Shown here in pieces: positions 1-8,102 of a stretch of 37,542 nt of DNA. Numbering within the stretch: position 1 is the first letter of the stretch; each line of letters opens with the position of its first letter. The notes under the pieces were generated by a model, which did not search any database, had not been told where the DNA came from, and worked only from the letters and a program-made list of their open reading frames with translations. Position numbers and translations under genes: made by a program. Source of the stretch: Pseudobowmanella sp964228145 (GTDB taxonomy: Bacteria > Pseudomonadota > Gammaproteobacteria > Enterobacterales > Alteromonadaceae); the NCBI GenBank assembly GCA_964228145.1, contig CAXQZJ010000177.1, positions 1 to 37,542 on the forward strand. The letters are read 5' to 3'.

Positions 1-1
1 T

Positions 2-145
2 GAAGTGGTGGTTGACGGTAACCATCCGCTCGCCGGCCTAACCTTAAACTTTGACGTTGAAGTACTGGATGTACGAGAGGCCACCGCAGAAGAAATCGAG
101 CACGGTCATGTTCAGGGAGCAGGTGGCTGCGGACACAATCATTAA
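2..145 (+). CDS. slyD: SlyD-type FKBP peptidyl-prolyl isomerase, C-terminal part only
   Basis: The reading frame enters from the left edge and ends at a TAA at 143-145, giving the last 47 residues. The segment reads EVVVDGNHPLAGLTLNFDVE followed by VLDVREATAEEIEHGHV, which is the conserved end of the FKBP domain of SlyD-type isomerases (the DGNHPLAG motif). The tail is short and ends GGCGHNH, a His/Cys metal-binding tail much shorter than that of E. coli SlyD. SlyD is a cytoplasmic prolyl isomerase and chaperone that helps deliver nickel to hydrogenase and urease maturation. The start lies outside the window. A strong hairpin terminator follows immediately. A SlpA-like paralogue is possible, but the GHNH tail favours SlyD. 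Confidence 0.9.
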   Translation, partial: EVVVDGNHPLAGLTLNFDVEVLDVREATAEEIEHGHVQGAGGCGHNH

Positions 146-170
146 AAAAAGGGGCGAAAGCCCCTTTTTT
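144..170. terminator. Bidirectional intrinsic terminator between slyD and the S9 peptidase
   Basis: A run of seven A residues, the stem GGGGC with loop GAAA and GCCCC, then six T residues. It has a U-tract in both directions, so it can end slyD on the plus strand and the convergent peptidase gene on the minus strand. The peptidase stop codon lies at its right edge. Confidence 0.9.
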
Positions 171-2109
171 ACAAATGTTGTTCGAAGAACAGCACTACCG
201 CTTGTTGATAGATATCCCGATTTTCCTTTTTCCGATAACCATGACCTTCATTTAAGGCATTCATATACCAAACCGGCTTTCCCTTCTCCCGCAGCGCTTT
301 TACGATCTGCTCTGCTTCTGTAACCGGTACCCGCGGGTCATTTTCACCCTGAACCACGAACATTGGCACGTTAATCTTATCGACATTATTGCTTGGGCTA
401 ATCTTCTGCAGATGCTCAAACATCGCCGGATCACGCTCGTCGCCGTATTCGACCCTGCGCAAATCCCGTCGATAGTCTTGGGTGTTTTTCAAAAAGGTGA
501 CAAAGTTGGAAATACCAACAATGTCCACCGCCGCTTTTAAACGGTCACTGTAATGAACCGCAGACGCCAATACCATGTAGCCACCGTAACTGCCGCCTAT
601 CACGGCCACCCGAGAGGCATCTAAATCCGGTTGGGTTTCGATCCAATCCAGTAACGCGCCAATATCCTTAACAGAGTCTTCGCGATTAAAGCCATTATCA
701 AGGTTCACATACTCTTTTCCATAGCCCGCAGACCCCCGTACGTTAGGAGCAATGACTGCGGCATCCAACGAGTTAATCCAGAGCTGCACTGTACTGCTAA
801 AGTTGGGGCGATATTGGGATTCCGGACCGCCATGAATACTGATGATGACGGGATGGGGGCCTTGTTTCTCAGGCTTATACACAAACGCCGGGATCTGTCT
901 TTGATCAAAGCTTTCAAAGTGCACTAATTGCGGCTCAACAAAAGCATCGGTATTGAGCCCACCAACTTCACTGAAGGTCCAACGAGTCAGTTCACTGTAT
1001 TCCAGATCCCCTTCTCCGAGCGTCAATACGTAACTGTCGCTGGGACTTTTAGGCGTATTCATGGTTAATGCCAGCTTCCGGCCATCGTCTGAAAACGCCA
1101 TTCCTCCGATTACACCAACAGGTAAAGAAGCAACCTGCTTGTATTCAAAGGTATCGGGGTTGAGCAGGTATACCTTGCTCATACCATTTTCATTGACGTC
1201 AAACACCGCTCGTTTTCGGGCTTTATCCATCACTAAGCCGCCAACACCCCACTGGATCTCTTTGCTAATGATGGTGTTTTTGCCACTGGCAAAGTCATGA
1301 TAGGCCAGTTGCATAATGTCACTGAACTGATTGGTGGTAAAAAAGTAGCCTTTATCATTGGCACTGAAAGCCTGAGGGTAATTACTGCTGGCGCTTTGAC
1401 CGTCACCCTGCAGTAATTGTTTCTCGCCACTGTCTAAATCGACACGATAGATGCGCGAATCACTGACACTGACATACTGTAAAACCAATAATGAGCTGTC
1501 TTTGCTATCCCAAGCCATTGGTCCCCACCAACTTCCGTCGTCGGACTGCAAGGCTATTTTGGCTTTATCTGGCTCAGTGGGATCCATCATCCATACATCG
1601 TTATTTCTGCCGTTACGTCGGGTACTCTGATAAGCAATTTTGTCGCCCTTATTGCTCCACAATACAGCACCATTTCGGGACTCACCGTCCGAAATCATAG
1701 TGCTTTTGCCGTTGCTGGGGTCGAGCAGAAATATTTGTGCAAACTCGCTGCCGCCGGCATCCATGGTAAATAACAAGTTTTCACTACCAGGCTGGCGGCT
1801 AAGACTACCTACAGGTTCGTCAAAAAAAGTAATTTGCTGACGCATACCACCGGGCGTGGTGACTTTATGAATTTGTGCAACATCACCAAATCGGGTACTG
1901 ATATACAAGGCATCGCCCGCTTGGTTGAAGGCCCTAAATGGCGCAGAACGCACGTTTTGGTATTGAGTCAGGTCGTCGACAATTTGTTGCGGTATTTGCG
2001 GAACATCCTCCATCACCAAATTACCATTGTTGGCAGTGCGGGTCTCGACCGCCTGAACAGACATTCCTGCTAATAAAAGCGAGGTTGCCAGCGCCATGTA
2101 TATCTTCAT
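169..2109 (-). CDS. Exported S9 family prolyl-oligopeptidase-like serine peptidase
   Basis: About 646 residues. A signal peptide (KIYMALATSLLLAGMSVQA) is followed by a TolB/WD40-like beta-propeller with repeated strands over roughly residues 50-400, then a C-terminal alpha/beta-hydrolase domain. The catalytic triad is visible: Ser507 in GGSYGG, Asp591 in GENDPRVP and His623 in NEGHGY. An HGGPES oxyanion-type segment precedes them. The family cleaves short proline-containing or N-terminally processed peptides, here probably in the periplasm. I chose the second ATG (2109) because AAAAGGA sits at the right distance from it and directly abuts the first ATG at 2115. The gene is monocistronic, convergent with slyD and divergent from the CbiM-like gene. 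The exact substrate (dipeptidyl, acylaminoacyl or prolyl oligopeptidase) cannot be read from the sequence. Confidence 0.9.
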   Translation of the reverse strand: MKIYMALATSLLLAGMSVQAVETRTANNGNLVMEDVPQIPQQIVDDLTQYQNVRSAPFRAFNQAGDALYISTRFGDVAQIHKVTTPGGMRQQITFFDEPVGSLSRQPGSENLLFTMDAGGSEFAQIFLLDPSNGKSTMISDGESRNGAVLWSNKGDKIAYQSTRRNGRNNDVWMMDPTEPDKAKIALQSDDGSWWGPMAWDSKDSSLLVLQYVSVSDSRIYRVDLDSGEKQLLQGDGQSASSNYPQAFSANDKGYFFTTNQFSDIMQLAYHDFASGKNTIISKEIQWGVGGLVMDKARKRAVFDVNENGMSKVYLLNPDTFEYKQVASLPVGVIGGMAFSDDGRKLALTMNTPKSPSDSYVLTLGEGDLEYSELTRWTFSEVGGLNTDAFVEPQLVHFESFDQRQIPAFVYKPEKQGPHPVIISIHGGPESQYRPNFSSTVQLWINSLDAAVIAPNVRGSAGYGKEYVNLDNGFNREDSVKDIGALLDWIETQPDLDASRVAVIGGSYGGYMVLASAVHYSDRLKAAVDIVGISNFVTFLKNTQDYRRDLRRVEYGDERDPAMFEHLQKISPSNNVDKINVPMFVVQGENDPRVPVTEAEQIVKALREKGKPVWYMNALNEGHGYRKKENRDIYQQAVVLFFEQHL

Positions 2110-2273
2110 AAGCATTCCTTTTGAGTGGTAAGCAACTACCTATTGATAACCCTTGGTTACACTTTGTGCAACCTTAGCCGGTAATTTTGCTGCCGATAAA
2201 TGTAACCAAATGCGTGTACCTAACCATACTGCTTTGCGTACAATACAAGTATACAGTCACTTTCCCTACGCTT

Positions 2274-2942
2274 ATGTTGATCACTTATTCCATCGATATT
2301 CTCCTCTCCTCGATTTCTCTGATCATTGCTAGCGCTGTATTTATAGTAAGCTGGCGTTACGTCCCTTACACAGCTATCAGGCAGGGCTCTGCGTATCAGC
2401 ATCTGGTGCTAGGCTGCCTGGTCTTCCTGAGTCTTAGTTGGTTAGGGTTGCGCTTCGATGTTGAAGGTGTGATTGGCTTTCATCCATTACTGATTACCAG
2501 CGTTACCCTGCTATTGGGGTTGCCACTTACCATCATTATAGGCTCCTTTGCGACACTCATTGTCACATTAGGGGGTGACGCGCCGCTAAATGCCATCGGG
2601 GTAAATATTATCATCAGTGTGCTCGCCCCCGCCCTGTTCAGTCGCGTGCTGGTCTATCTGATACGACGTTCTGGCGTGCAGAATCTGTTTCTCTATACCT
2701 TAGGGGCAGGTTTCGGAGGTGGCGCCTTGTCTATGCTGGCGTGCGCACTGAGTAGCTTGCTGATATGCTGGCTTATCGACCCCGTATTATTCGATGTTAA
2801 CCTGGAAAGCGTATCACTGTATTTTTTACTGCTCTTCCCCGAGGCCTTTATCAACGGCACACTGATTACGTCGCTGGCAGTGATGCATCCACAGTTGGTT
2901 AAAACCTACGATGATAACTTTTACCTGAAAAAGCCAGACTAA
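2274..2942 (+). CDS. CbiM-like (ECF-type permease family, COG3235-like) integral membrane protein
   Basis: A very hydrophobic protein of about 222 residues with six or seven predicted membrane spans and a glycine-rich cytoplasmic-type segment (LGAGFGGGALSML) near residue 150. The pattern, including the ending LLFPEAFINGTLITSLAVMHP, resembles the CbiM/energy-coupling-factor permease family of COG3235. Those proteins relate to the nickel/cobalt S-component CbiM, but no CbiN, CbiQ or CbiO gene lies nearby, so transport of metal is only inference. An upstream ATG at 2187 is in frame. I prefer 2274 because the 29 extra residues do not look like family sequence. Neither start has a good Shine-Dalgarno. 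The stop overlaps the end of the convergent esterase-like gene by four bases. Confidence 0.65.
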   Translation: MLITYSIDILLSSISLIIASAVFIVSWRYVPYTAIRQGSAYQHLVLGCLVFLSLSWLGLRFDVEGVIGFHPLLITSVTLLLGLPLTIIIGSFATLIVTLGGDAPLNAIGVNIIISVLAPALFSRVLVYLIRRSGVQNLFLYTLGAGFGGGALSMLACALSSLLICWLIDPVLFDVNLESVSLYFLLLFPEAFINGTLITSLAVMHPQLVKTYDDNFYLKKPD

Positions 2943-4060
2943 CGCTCTTTCTTATTCAACTGCTGTAATTGCTGGCGTATCTTTTGCTGGTGCCAACTCT
3001 GCAGGCTCTGCGACATTTCGACGGCACGTTTCTGCCACATTAAGGCGTTGTCATTGTCTCCCAATACGGAATAACTCCTGGCCAAATAGTGAGCGCTATA
3101 CGGGTCTTCGGGATATAATTTTTGCATTTTAACAAACACCTGATGCGCTCGTTCGGCTGAGTGGCCGAGCTCGTGTAGCCCAAGGTTGCGAATCGCCGCT
3201 TTCGGTGATACCTCAAATCCGTACTTTTGCTCAGAGAGCATTTGATAATGCGCCACCAGCGCATCAACGCCGGATTGGGCAAGTGCCGAGGTTGGCTCCT
3301 GCCCCCGATGAATATCGTCATACAATAGCTCGATACCTTCAATCACTGTATTTACCGGCAATGACATAAAATAACGACCTTGATAATCACGGTAGTGCCA
3401 GTCCAATGATGCCGGCGCCGATGCAGCGAGTGTGGCGCCAAACTGTTCATAGGCGTGTTGGTTTTCCACCTCTTTAATCGTATCGCCGTGACTCCAAATG
3501 AGCATCCTTCTTTGTTTTATGTCGCCCAGCCGCTGGGGCAATAACTGCAAAATTCCGGCATAGTTATCTTTTAGCTCAGGGCTTGTCACAAAGTAAGCAT
3601 TGAATAATTCCGGTTTGCGTATCAAGGCTGACAAAGCGAGCGTACCATTGACACGAAAGCCACTTATAATGCGAAACCCATTGGTTCTGAATTGCTTGTC
3701 TATCGCTGGGATAAGTTGTTGTTCAAAAAAATCCAGTAGCGGTGTTGTCTTGCCTGAACTGTCAAACAACTTACCTACCGGATTACCCGGCTTTGGGGTT
3801 ACGATGATACTCTCGAGCCATGGCCATTCGCCGTTATGGCTCATCCACAAGTGATTGCCAGTTAAATAGGTGTGTGCAAGTGGATGAAAGTCAAAATGGA
3901 AAACATACCGCTTATGATCATTTTGCTGATAGCTTTGTGGCAATTCCACATTAAATTCCAAAGGAACATCAAACCGATCATCATTGAGGGTAAGGACTTG
4001 TTGCTGTGCAACCGCAGGAAGACACAGCAAACTTAACAGAACTATCCATGGCTTTATCAT
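2939..4060 (-). CDS. Exported esterase-fold (PF00756-like) protein with C-terminal TPRs; catalytic residues replaced
   Basis: About 373 residues. The ATG at 4060 gives a clean signal peptide (IKPWIVLLSLLCLPAVAQ); a TTG at 4138 would add 26 unlikely residues. Residues 25-245 resemble the BesA/esterase D type hydrolases, including FFEQQLIPAIDKQFRTNGF followed by the strand-nucleophile-helix region. Where active members have GHSxGG this protein reads GFRVNG, placing Arg136 at the nucleophile position. The usual late catalytic His (DHGS-type motif) reads DYQGR, with Gln227. The codons are unambiguous (cgt, caa). Residues about 300-370 form TPR-like helices (SAHYLARSYSVLGDNDNAL). The protein is probably a periplasmic pseudo-esterase acting by binding. 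It lies 78 bases downstream of the PAS chemoreceptor on the same strand, so cotranscription is possible. Confidence 0.75.
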   Translation of the reverse strand: MIKPWIVLLSLLCLPAVAQQQVLTLNDDRFDVPLEFNVELPQSYQQNDHKRYVFHFDFHPLAHTYLTGNHLWMSHNGEWPWLESIIVTPKPGNPVGKLFDSSGKTTPLLDFFEQQLIPAIDKQFRTNGFRIISGFRVNGTLALSALIRKPELFNAYFVTSPELKDNYAGILQLLPQRLGDIKQRRMLIWSHGDTIKEVENQHAYEQFGATLAASAPASLDWHYRDYQGRYFMSLPVNTVIEGIELLYDDIHRGQEPTSALAQSGVDALVAHYQMLSEQKYGFEVSPKAAIRNLGLHELGHSAERAHQVFVKMQKLYPEDPYSAHYLARSYSVLGDNDNALMWQKRAVEMSQSLQSWHQQKIRQQLQQLNKKER

Positions 4061-4138
4061 TTCAGTGGCTTTTGAGAAAAAGTGTCCTTCGACCATATCA
4101 AGTGTCATCCCTGACAGCAAATATCTGAAGCTCACCAA

Positions 4139-5878
4139 CTAGTTATCGATTTTGGCGATCATTTGCGCCAGTTCTTCTATCTTAGACACAGTTTGTTTCA
4201 CCAACTCGTCAATTTCGTTAGATGACTCTCTCGAATCACCCGCAAGTTTGCGCACGTCGTCAGCCACCACAGCAAATCCCCGGCCCATATCACCGGCTCT
4301 TGCTGCCTCTATCGCTGCATTGAGCGCAAGCAGGTTGGTTTGATCCGAGATGGCATTTATCGTGCCCACAATCTGACTGATGGTTTGGCTGGTTGAAACT
4401 AAATCCCGGGTGCGTTCCTGAGTCTGGTCGACGGCAGCTTTGCGCACACTCACATCGATTCCGAAAAACACTAAACGGGTGACATTGCCTTCAAAGTCAC
4501 GCAAAGCACAAATCCGTGCATCGAAGGCTTTGAAAATCCCGTTGCGTTCGAAGCTAAACATTCGCGAAATAAACCCACCTTGTTGCAGTGTATTCTTTTC
4601 GTCGTCAGTCAGTGAGTTAACCAATGAGCGGCTGAATTCTGCCGGTGGCATCAACCCGTCTATGGCTTGTTCCAACAGTTTATTCATATCTTTGATTTCA
4701 CCCTGATGACTCATTTCCAGAAGCACCAAGGCCTCACCTATCGCCTCTAAACGTAAGGTGAAATCAAGCGCCATTTGTTTGACCCGGGTAATATCAGCCT
4801 GAATGGCGATAAAGTTTTTTAGCTCCCCGTTTTCGAACACCGGGTTAATCGACAAGGAAGTCCAATAGGGCTTACCTTGCTTAGTGTAATTGAGAATTTC
4901 AACGTAAATCGGCTCGCGCTGGTCAAGTTTATGGCGAATTTCAGCCACCGTCTTGGCGTCAGTTTCCTTACCTTGTAAAACACTCCCTGGCTTTTTACCA
5001 AGTACCTCACTCAGTCCCCAACCTGTTAATCGCTCAAAGCCATTATTGACATACACGACTTCGCCTCTGGGGTTGGTAATAATGACTGCATTATCGGTTT
5101 CATTGGCCACCAAGGATAACATCCGCTGTTCTTCACGTTTTTCTACTTCTTCGGTGACATCCTTTATAAAAGCGGTGTACAAAGTACGATCATTGAGACG
5201 CACTTTTGACAGGCTCAGTCGGCCCCAAACCACGCCACCGTCCTTACGTTCAATCTTTACCTCACGACTGGTACCTACAATCTTATCCTGGCCTGTGGTG
5301 CGGTTAGCATTCACAAAGTCATCATGCTGCGGCTGAATCGCCTGTGGAACCAGCATTTTAACGTTTTCACCTAATACCTCTTCACGCTGATATCCCCATA
5401 AGGCTTCTGCGGCGGCATTGTAAAATGTCACCAAGTTGTTTTCGTCAATACACACCACCGCATCAATCGCTTGCTCCAGAGTCTGCTCAACGATATCACG
5501 CTGTTCCCGCTCTTCAGTTACATCACGAACAAACGCGGTGTAGTGTTTTTTACCGCCCACTTTGACTTGCGAGAGGGACAGCTGTACCCAAATACGTTGG
5601 CCGTTTTTTCGTTGCAATTGCACTTCTCTAGAACTGCCGACGATTTTATCGATACCTGTGCTACGGTGGTGATTAACATAACTATCATGCTGGCTTTGAT
5701 GCTCTGTTGGTACCAACACGCGTATATTTTTTCCCATCACTTCCTGGGGTTGATACCCCCACAAGTCCTGTGCGGCCTGATTGTAAAAAGTGATTTCGTT
5801 TTTTTCGTTGATGGATACAACGGCAATGATGGATTGCGCGAGCGCCTCTTCGGCGCTGGATTGGAAAAAGTTAAACAT
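4139..5878 (-). CDS. Soluble multi-PAS methyl-accepting chemotaxis protein with a short signalling domain
   Basis: About 579 residues without membrane segments, so cytoplasmic. Two near-duplicate PAS domains (about residues 12-120 and 130-245) share the phrase DKIVG-SREV. A third PAS follows (about 258-370, with TGWGLSEVLGK and a PAC-like end), then a PAS-like region (375-480). The C-terminal 95 residues carry the chemoreceptor hairpin tip (ISDQTNLLALNAAIEAARAG, then GRGFAVVADDVRKLA), which contacts CheA/CheW. The helical arms either side are very short, and no CheR/CheB tether is present. The layout resembles Aer- or BdlA-like energy or redox sensors. I chose ATG 5878 rather than GTG 5884 because AAGAG lies about 10 bases upstream of it. 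The ligand or cofactor is unknown; FAD or heme is possible. Confidence 0.85.
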   Translation of the reverse strand: MFNFFQSSAEEALAQSIIAVVSINEKNEITFYNQAAQDLWGYQPQEVMGKNIRVLVPTEHQSQHDSYVNHHRSTGIDKIVGSSREVQLQRKNGQRIWVQLSLSQVKVGGKKHYTAFVRDVTEEREQRDIVEQTLEQAIDAVVCIDENNLVTFYNAAAEALWGYQREEVLGENVKMLVPQAIQPQHDDFVNANRTTGQDKIVGTSREVKIERKDGGVVWGRLSLSKVRLNDRTLYTAFIKDVTEEVEKREEQRMLSLVANETDNAVIITNPRGEVVYVNNGFERLTGWGLSEVLGKKPGSVLQGKETDAKTVAEIRHKLDQREPIYVEILNYTKQGKPYWTSLSINPVFENGELKNFIAIQADITRVKQMALDFTLRLEAIGEALVLLEMSHQGEIKDMNKLLEQAIDGLMPPAEFSRSLVNSLTDDEKNTLQQGGFISRMFSFERNGIFKAFDARICALRDFEGNVTRLVFFGIDVSVRKAAVDQTQERTRDLVSTSQTISQIVGTINAISDQTNLLALNAAIEAARAGDMGRGFAVVADDVRKLAGDSRESSNEIDELVKQTVSKIEELAQMIAKIDN

Positions 5879-5990
5879 AGACACTGACTCTTAATTGCTA
5901 CTACTACCCGGCTATAGCCTGTTAACTGATACGATAGTTAGCTAAAGTTAGCGCAATTTTTATTCTCTTCCAGTTCTCGCTGGGGCTTGT

Positions 5991-6461
5991 TCAATCCGCG
6001 ATGTCAGCCACGGTGACATCTAGGCAACTCTTCAACACATTGGGACTCACGGCCAACTCAATACCTCGCTTACCCCCGCTGACGTATACGGTGTCAAATT
6101 GCATGGCGCGAATATCTATAATTGTCTGCAGGGATTTCTTTTGCCCAAATGGACTCACACCGCCAAGTACATAACCGGTAGTTGCCTGCACTTTTTGAGG
6201 GGCAGCCATAGTGACTTTTTTCTGACCACAGGCTTTAGCTAGCCGCTTGAGATTAAGCCGGGCACTGACGGCTACCAAGGCAACAAACAATTCTCTATTA
6301 CTGGCCTCAACCACCAAGGTTTTAAAGACTTGTTCAATTGGCAGCGACAACTTATCAACCACTTCACTACCCCAACCGGACTCAGGTGTGCCGGCAGTCT
6401 CGTAAGATAATACGTCGAACACCTGACGCAATTGCTGTAACTGTTTGATGGCTGGCGTCAT
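5991..6461 (-). CDS. ybaK: YbaK/EbsC-family Cys-tRNA(Pro)/Cys-tRNA deacylase
   Basis: About 156 residues. The YbaK fold is shown by the conserved stretch FKTLVVEASNRELFVALVAV, the following helix KRLAKACGQKKVTMA and the glycine-rich GYVLGGVSPFGQKK, where the lysines and glycines line the active site. The product hydrolyses Cys-tRNA(Pro) formed by mischarging by prolyl-tRNA synthetase. The ATG at 6461 has a good AAGGAG eight bases upstream; the longer frame to 6536 runs into the lysS terminator and is not credible. The gene follows lysS on the same strand but is separated from it by a strong terminator. Confidence 0.93.
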   Translation of the reverse strand: MTPAIKQLQQLRQVFDVLSYETAGTPESGWGSEVVDKLSLPIEQVFKTLVVEASNRELFVALVAVSARLNLKRLAKACGQKKVTMAAPQKVQATTGYVLGGVSPFGQKKSLQTIIDIRAMQFDTVYVSGGKRGIELAVSPNVLKSCLDVTVADIAD

Positions 6462-6497
6462 AAGCCCACTCCTTGTTTGAGCACTAAGCATACCCGT

Positions 6498-6527
6498 AAA
6501 AAAAAGCCCTGCACAATAGCAGGGCTT
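6498..6527 (-). terminator. lysS intrinsic terminator
   Basis: Read on the minus strand: stem AAGCCCTGC, loop TATTGT, GCAGGGCTT, then a run of eight T residues. It lies about 20 bases past the lysS stop and upstream of ybaK. Confidence 0.92.
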
Positions 6528-6544
6528 GTTTATCAATAACGGCG

Positions 6545-8083
6545 TTAATCCGCTTGGGGACGCATATGCGGGAATAAAATCACGTCTTTGATGGTAGGAC
6601 TATCAGTAAACAGCATTACCAAACGGTCGATACCGATGCCTTCACCGGCCGTCGGCGGCAAACCAAATTCCAACGCGCGGATATAGTCATCATCAAAATG
6701 CATGGCTTCATCGTCACCGGCATCTTTTTCTTCAACTTGCTTATTAAAGCGTTCCGCCTGATCCTGGGCGTCATTCAATTCGCTGAAGCCGTTAGCCAAC
6801 TCCCGGCCACCAACGAAAAACTCGAAGCGGTCGGTCACGAACGGATTTTCATCATTACGGCGAGCCAGAGGTGAAACCTCCCACGGGTAGGCGGTAATAA
6901 AAGTCGGCTGATCCAATTGCTCTTCGGCTGTGGCTTCGAAAATTTCGCACAAATACTTGCCTGGTCCCCAAATACCGTCGACTTCAGGCTCTTTTATGTG
7001 CAGCTTTTTCGCCATAGCTTTTAAAGCATCAAGGTTGTTCTCAGGATCCAAAATCGCTTCTTTATCCGCTTCTGGCCAGTACTTTAAGATCGCTTCATTC
7101 ATCGTTAAACGGGTAAATGGCTGACCGAAATCATAAGATTTCTCTTCAACAACCTCTCCCTCGGCGTCTTTAACCGTATTTTTCACCGTGGTGGATCCCA
7201 ACACGTCCAGCGCCAATGTACGCAGCATGTCTTCCGTCAAATCCATCAGGTCCGTGTAGGTCGCATAGGCCTGATAGAATTCCAGCATGGTGAATTCAGG
7301 GTTATGCCGGGTCGACAGCCCCTCGTTACGGAAGTTACGATTAATTTCGAACACCCGCTCAAAACCACCCACGACCAATCGCTTCAGGTATAACTCAGGG
7401 GCAATACGCAAGTACATGTCGATATCCAGCGCATTATGGTGGGTGATGAAAGGTCGAGCTGTCGCGCCGCCCGGAATCACCTGCAACATCGGTGTTTCAA
7501 CTTCCATGAAGTTTCTGTCACTCAGATATTTGCGAATACCATCGACAATCTGACTGCGGATACGGAAGGTTTCGCGGGTCTTTTCGCTCATGATCAAATC
7601 AACGTAGCGCTGACGATACTTGGTTTCCTGATCGGCCAGGCCATGAAATTTCTCAGGTAAAGGACGCAGCGATTTTGTCAGCAAGGCGAAGTCAGCCATA
7701 TCGACATAAAGATCGCCTTTACCGGACTTCTGTAGGCCACCGGTAACCCCAATAATGTCACCAATGTCGAGACTGCCGTATTTTTCTTTGATTTGCTTTT
7801 GAGCATCCTTACTGGCGTAGGCCTGTATCCGACCACTCATATCCTGTAAAACCAGGAAAGGTCCACGTTTGGCCATTATGCGACCGGCAACACTGACCAC
7901 TTTCGCCATGCTTTCCAGTTCAGCCTTTTCACGCTCACCAAATGCTTTCTGCAGATCCTCCGCATAATGTTTTCGCTGGAAATCATTAGGGTGGCCATTG
8001 GCACTGCAGTTTTCTCTGATTTGGTTTAATTTGCCGCGACGTTCGGCAATCAACTTGTTCTCATCTTGGTGTTGTTCGCTCAT
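6545..8083 (-). CDS. lysS: Lysyl-tRNA synthetase, class II
   Basis: 512 residues, the normal length for bacterial class II LysRS. The N-terminal half carries the OB-fold anticodon-binding domain (GRIMAKRGPFLVLQDMSG). The catalytic domain shows motif 2 (FRNEGLSTRHNPEFTMLE, about residues 262-279) and motif 3 (GEGIGIDRLVMLF near residue 490). The enzyme charges tRNA-Lys in the cytoplasm. It starts 19 bases after the prfB stop, the same prfB-lysS operon order found in E. coli and most gammaproteobacteria, and ends in a strong terminator. Nothing unusual is seen in the sequence. Confidence 0.98.
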   Translation of the reverse strand: MSEQHQDENKLIAERRGKLNQIRENCSANGHPNDFQRKHYAEDLQKAFGEREKAELESMAKVVSVAGRIMAKRGPFLVLQDMSGRIQAYASKDAQKQIKEKYGSLDIGDIIGVTGGLQKSGKGDLYVDMADFALLTKSLRPLPEKFHGLADQETKYRQRYVDLIMSEKTRETFRIRSQIVDGIRKYLSDRNFMEVETPMLQVIPGGATARPFITHHNALDIDMYLRIAPELYLKRLVVGGFERVFEINRNFRNEGLSTRHNPEFTMLEFYQAYATYTDLMDLTEDMLRTLALDVLGSTTVKNTVKDAEGEVVEEKSYDFGQPFTRLTMNEAILKYWPEADKEAILDPENNLDALKAMAKKLHIKEPEVDGIWGPGKYLCEIFEATAEEQLDQPTFITAYPWEVSPLARRNDENPFVTDRFEFFVGGRELANGFSELNDAQDQAERFNKQVEEKDAGDDEAMHFDDDYIRALEFGLPPTAGEGIGIDRLVMLFTDSPTIKDVILFPHMRPQAD

Positions 8084-8102
8084 TGCATTTCCTGGAGTTG
8101 AA

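Noticed and set aside
2187..2273. Upstream start for the CbiM-like gene
   Set aside because: The extra 29 residues do not resemble family sequence and no ribosome site precedes the ATG at 2187; kept as an alternative only.
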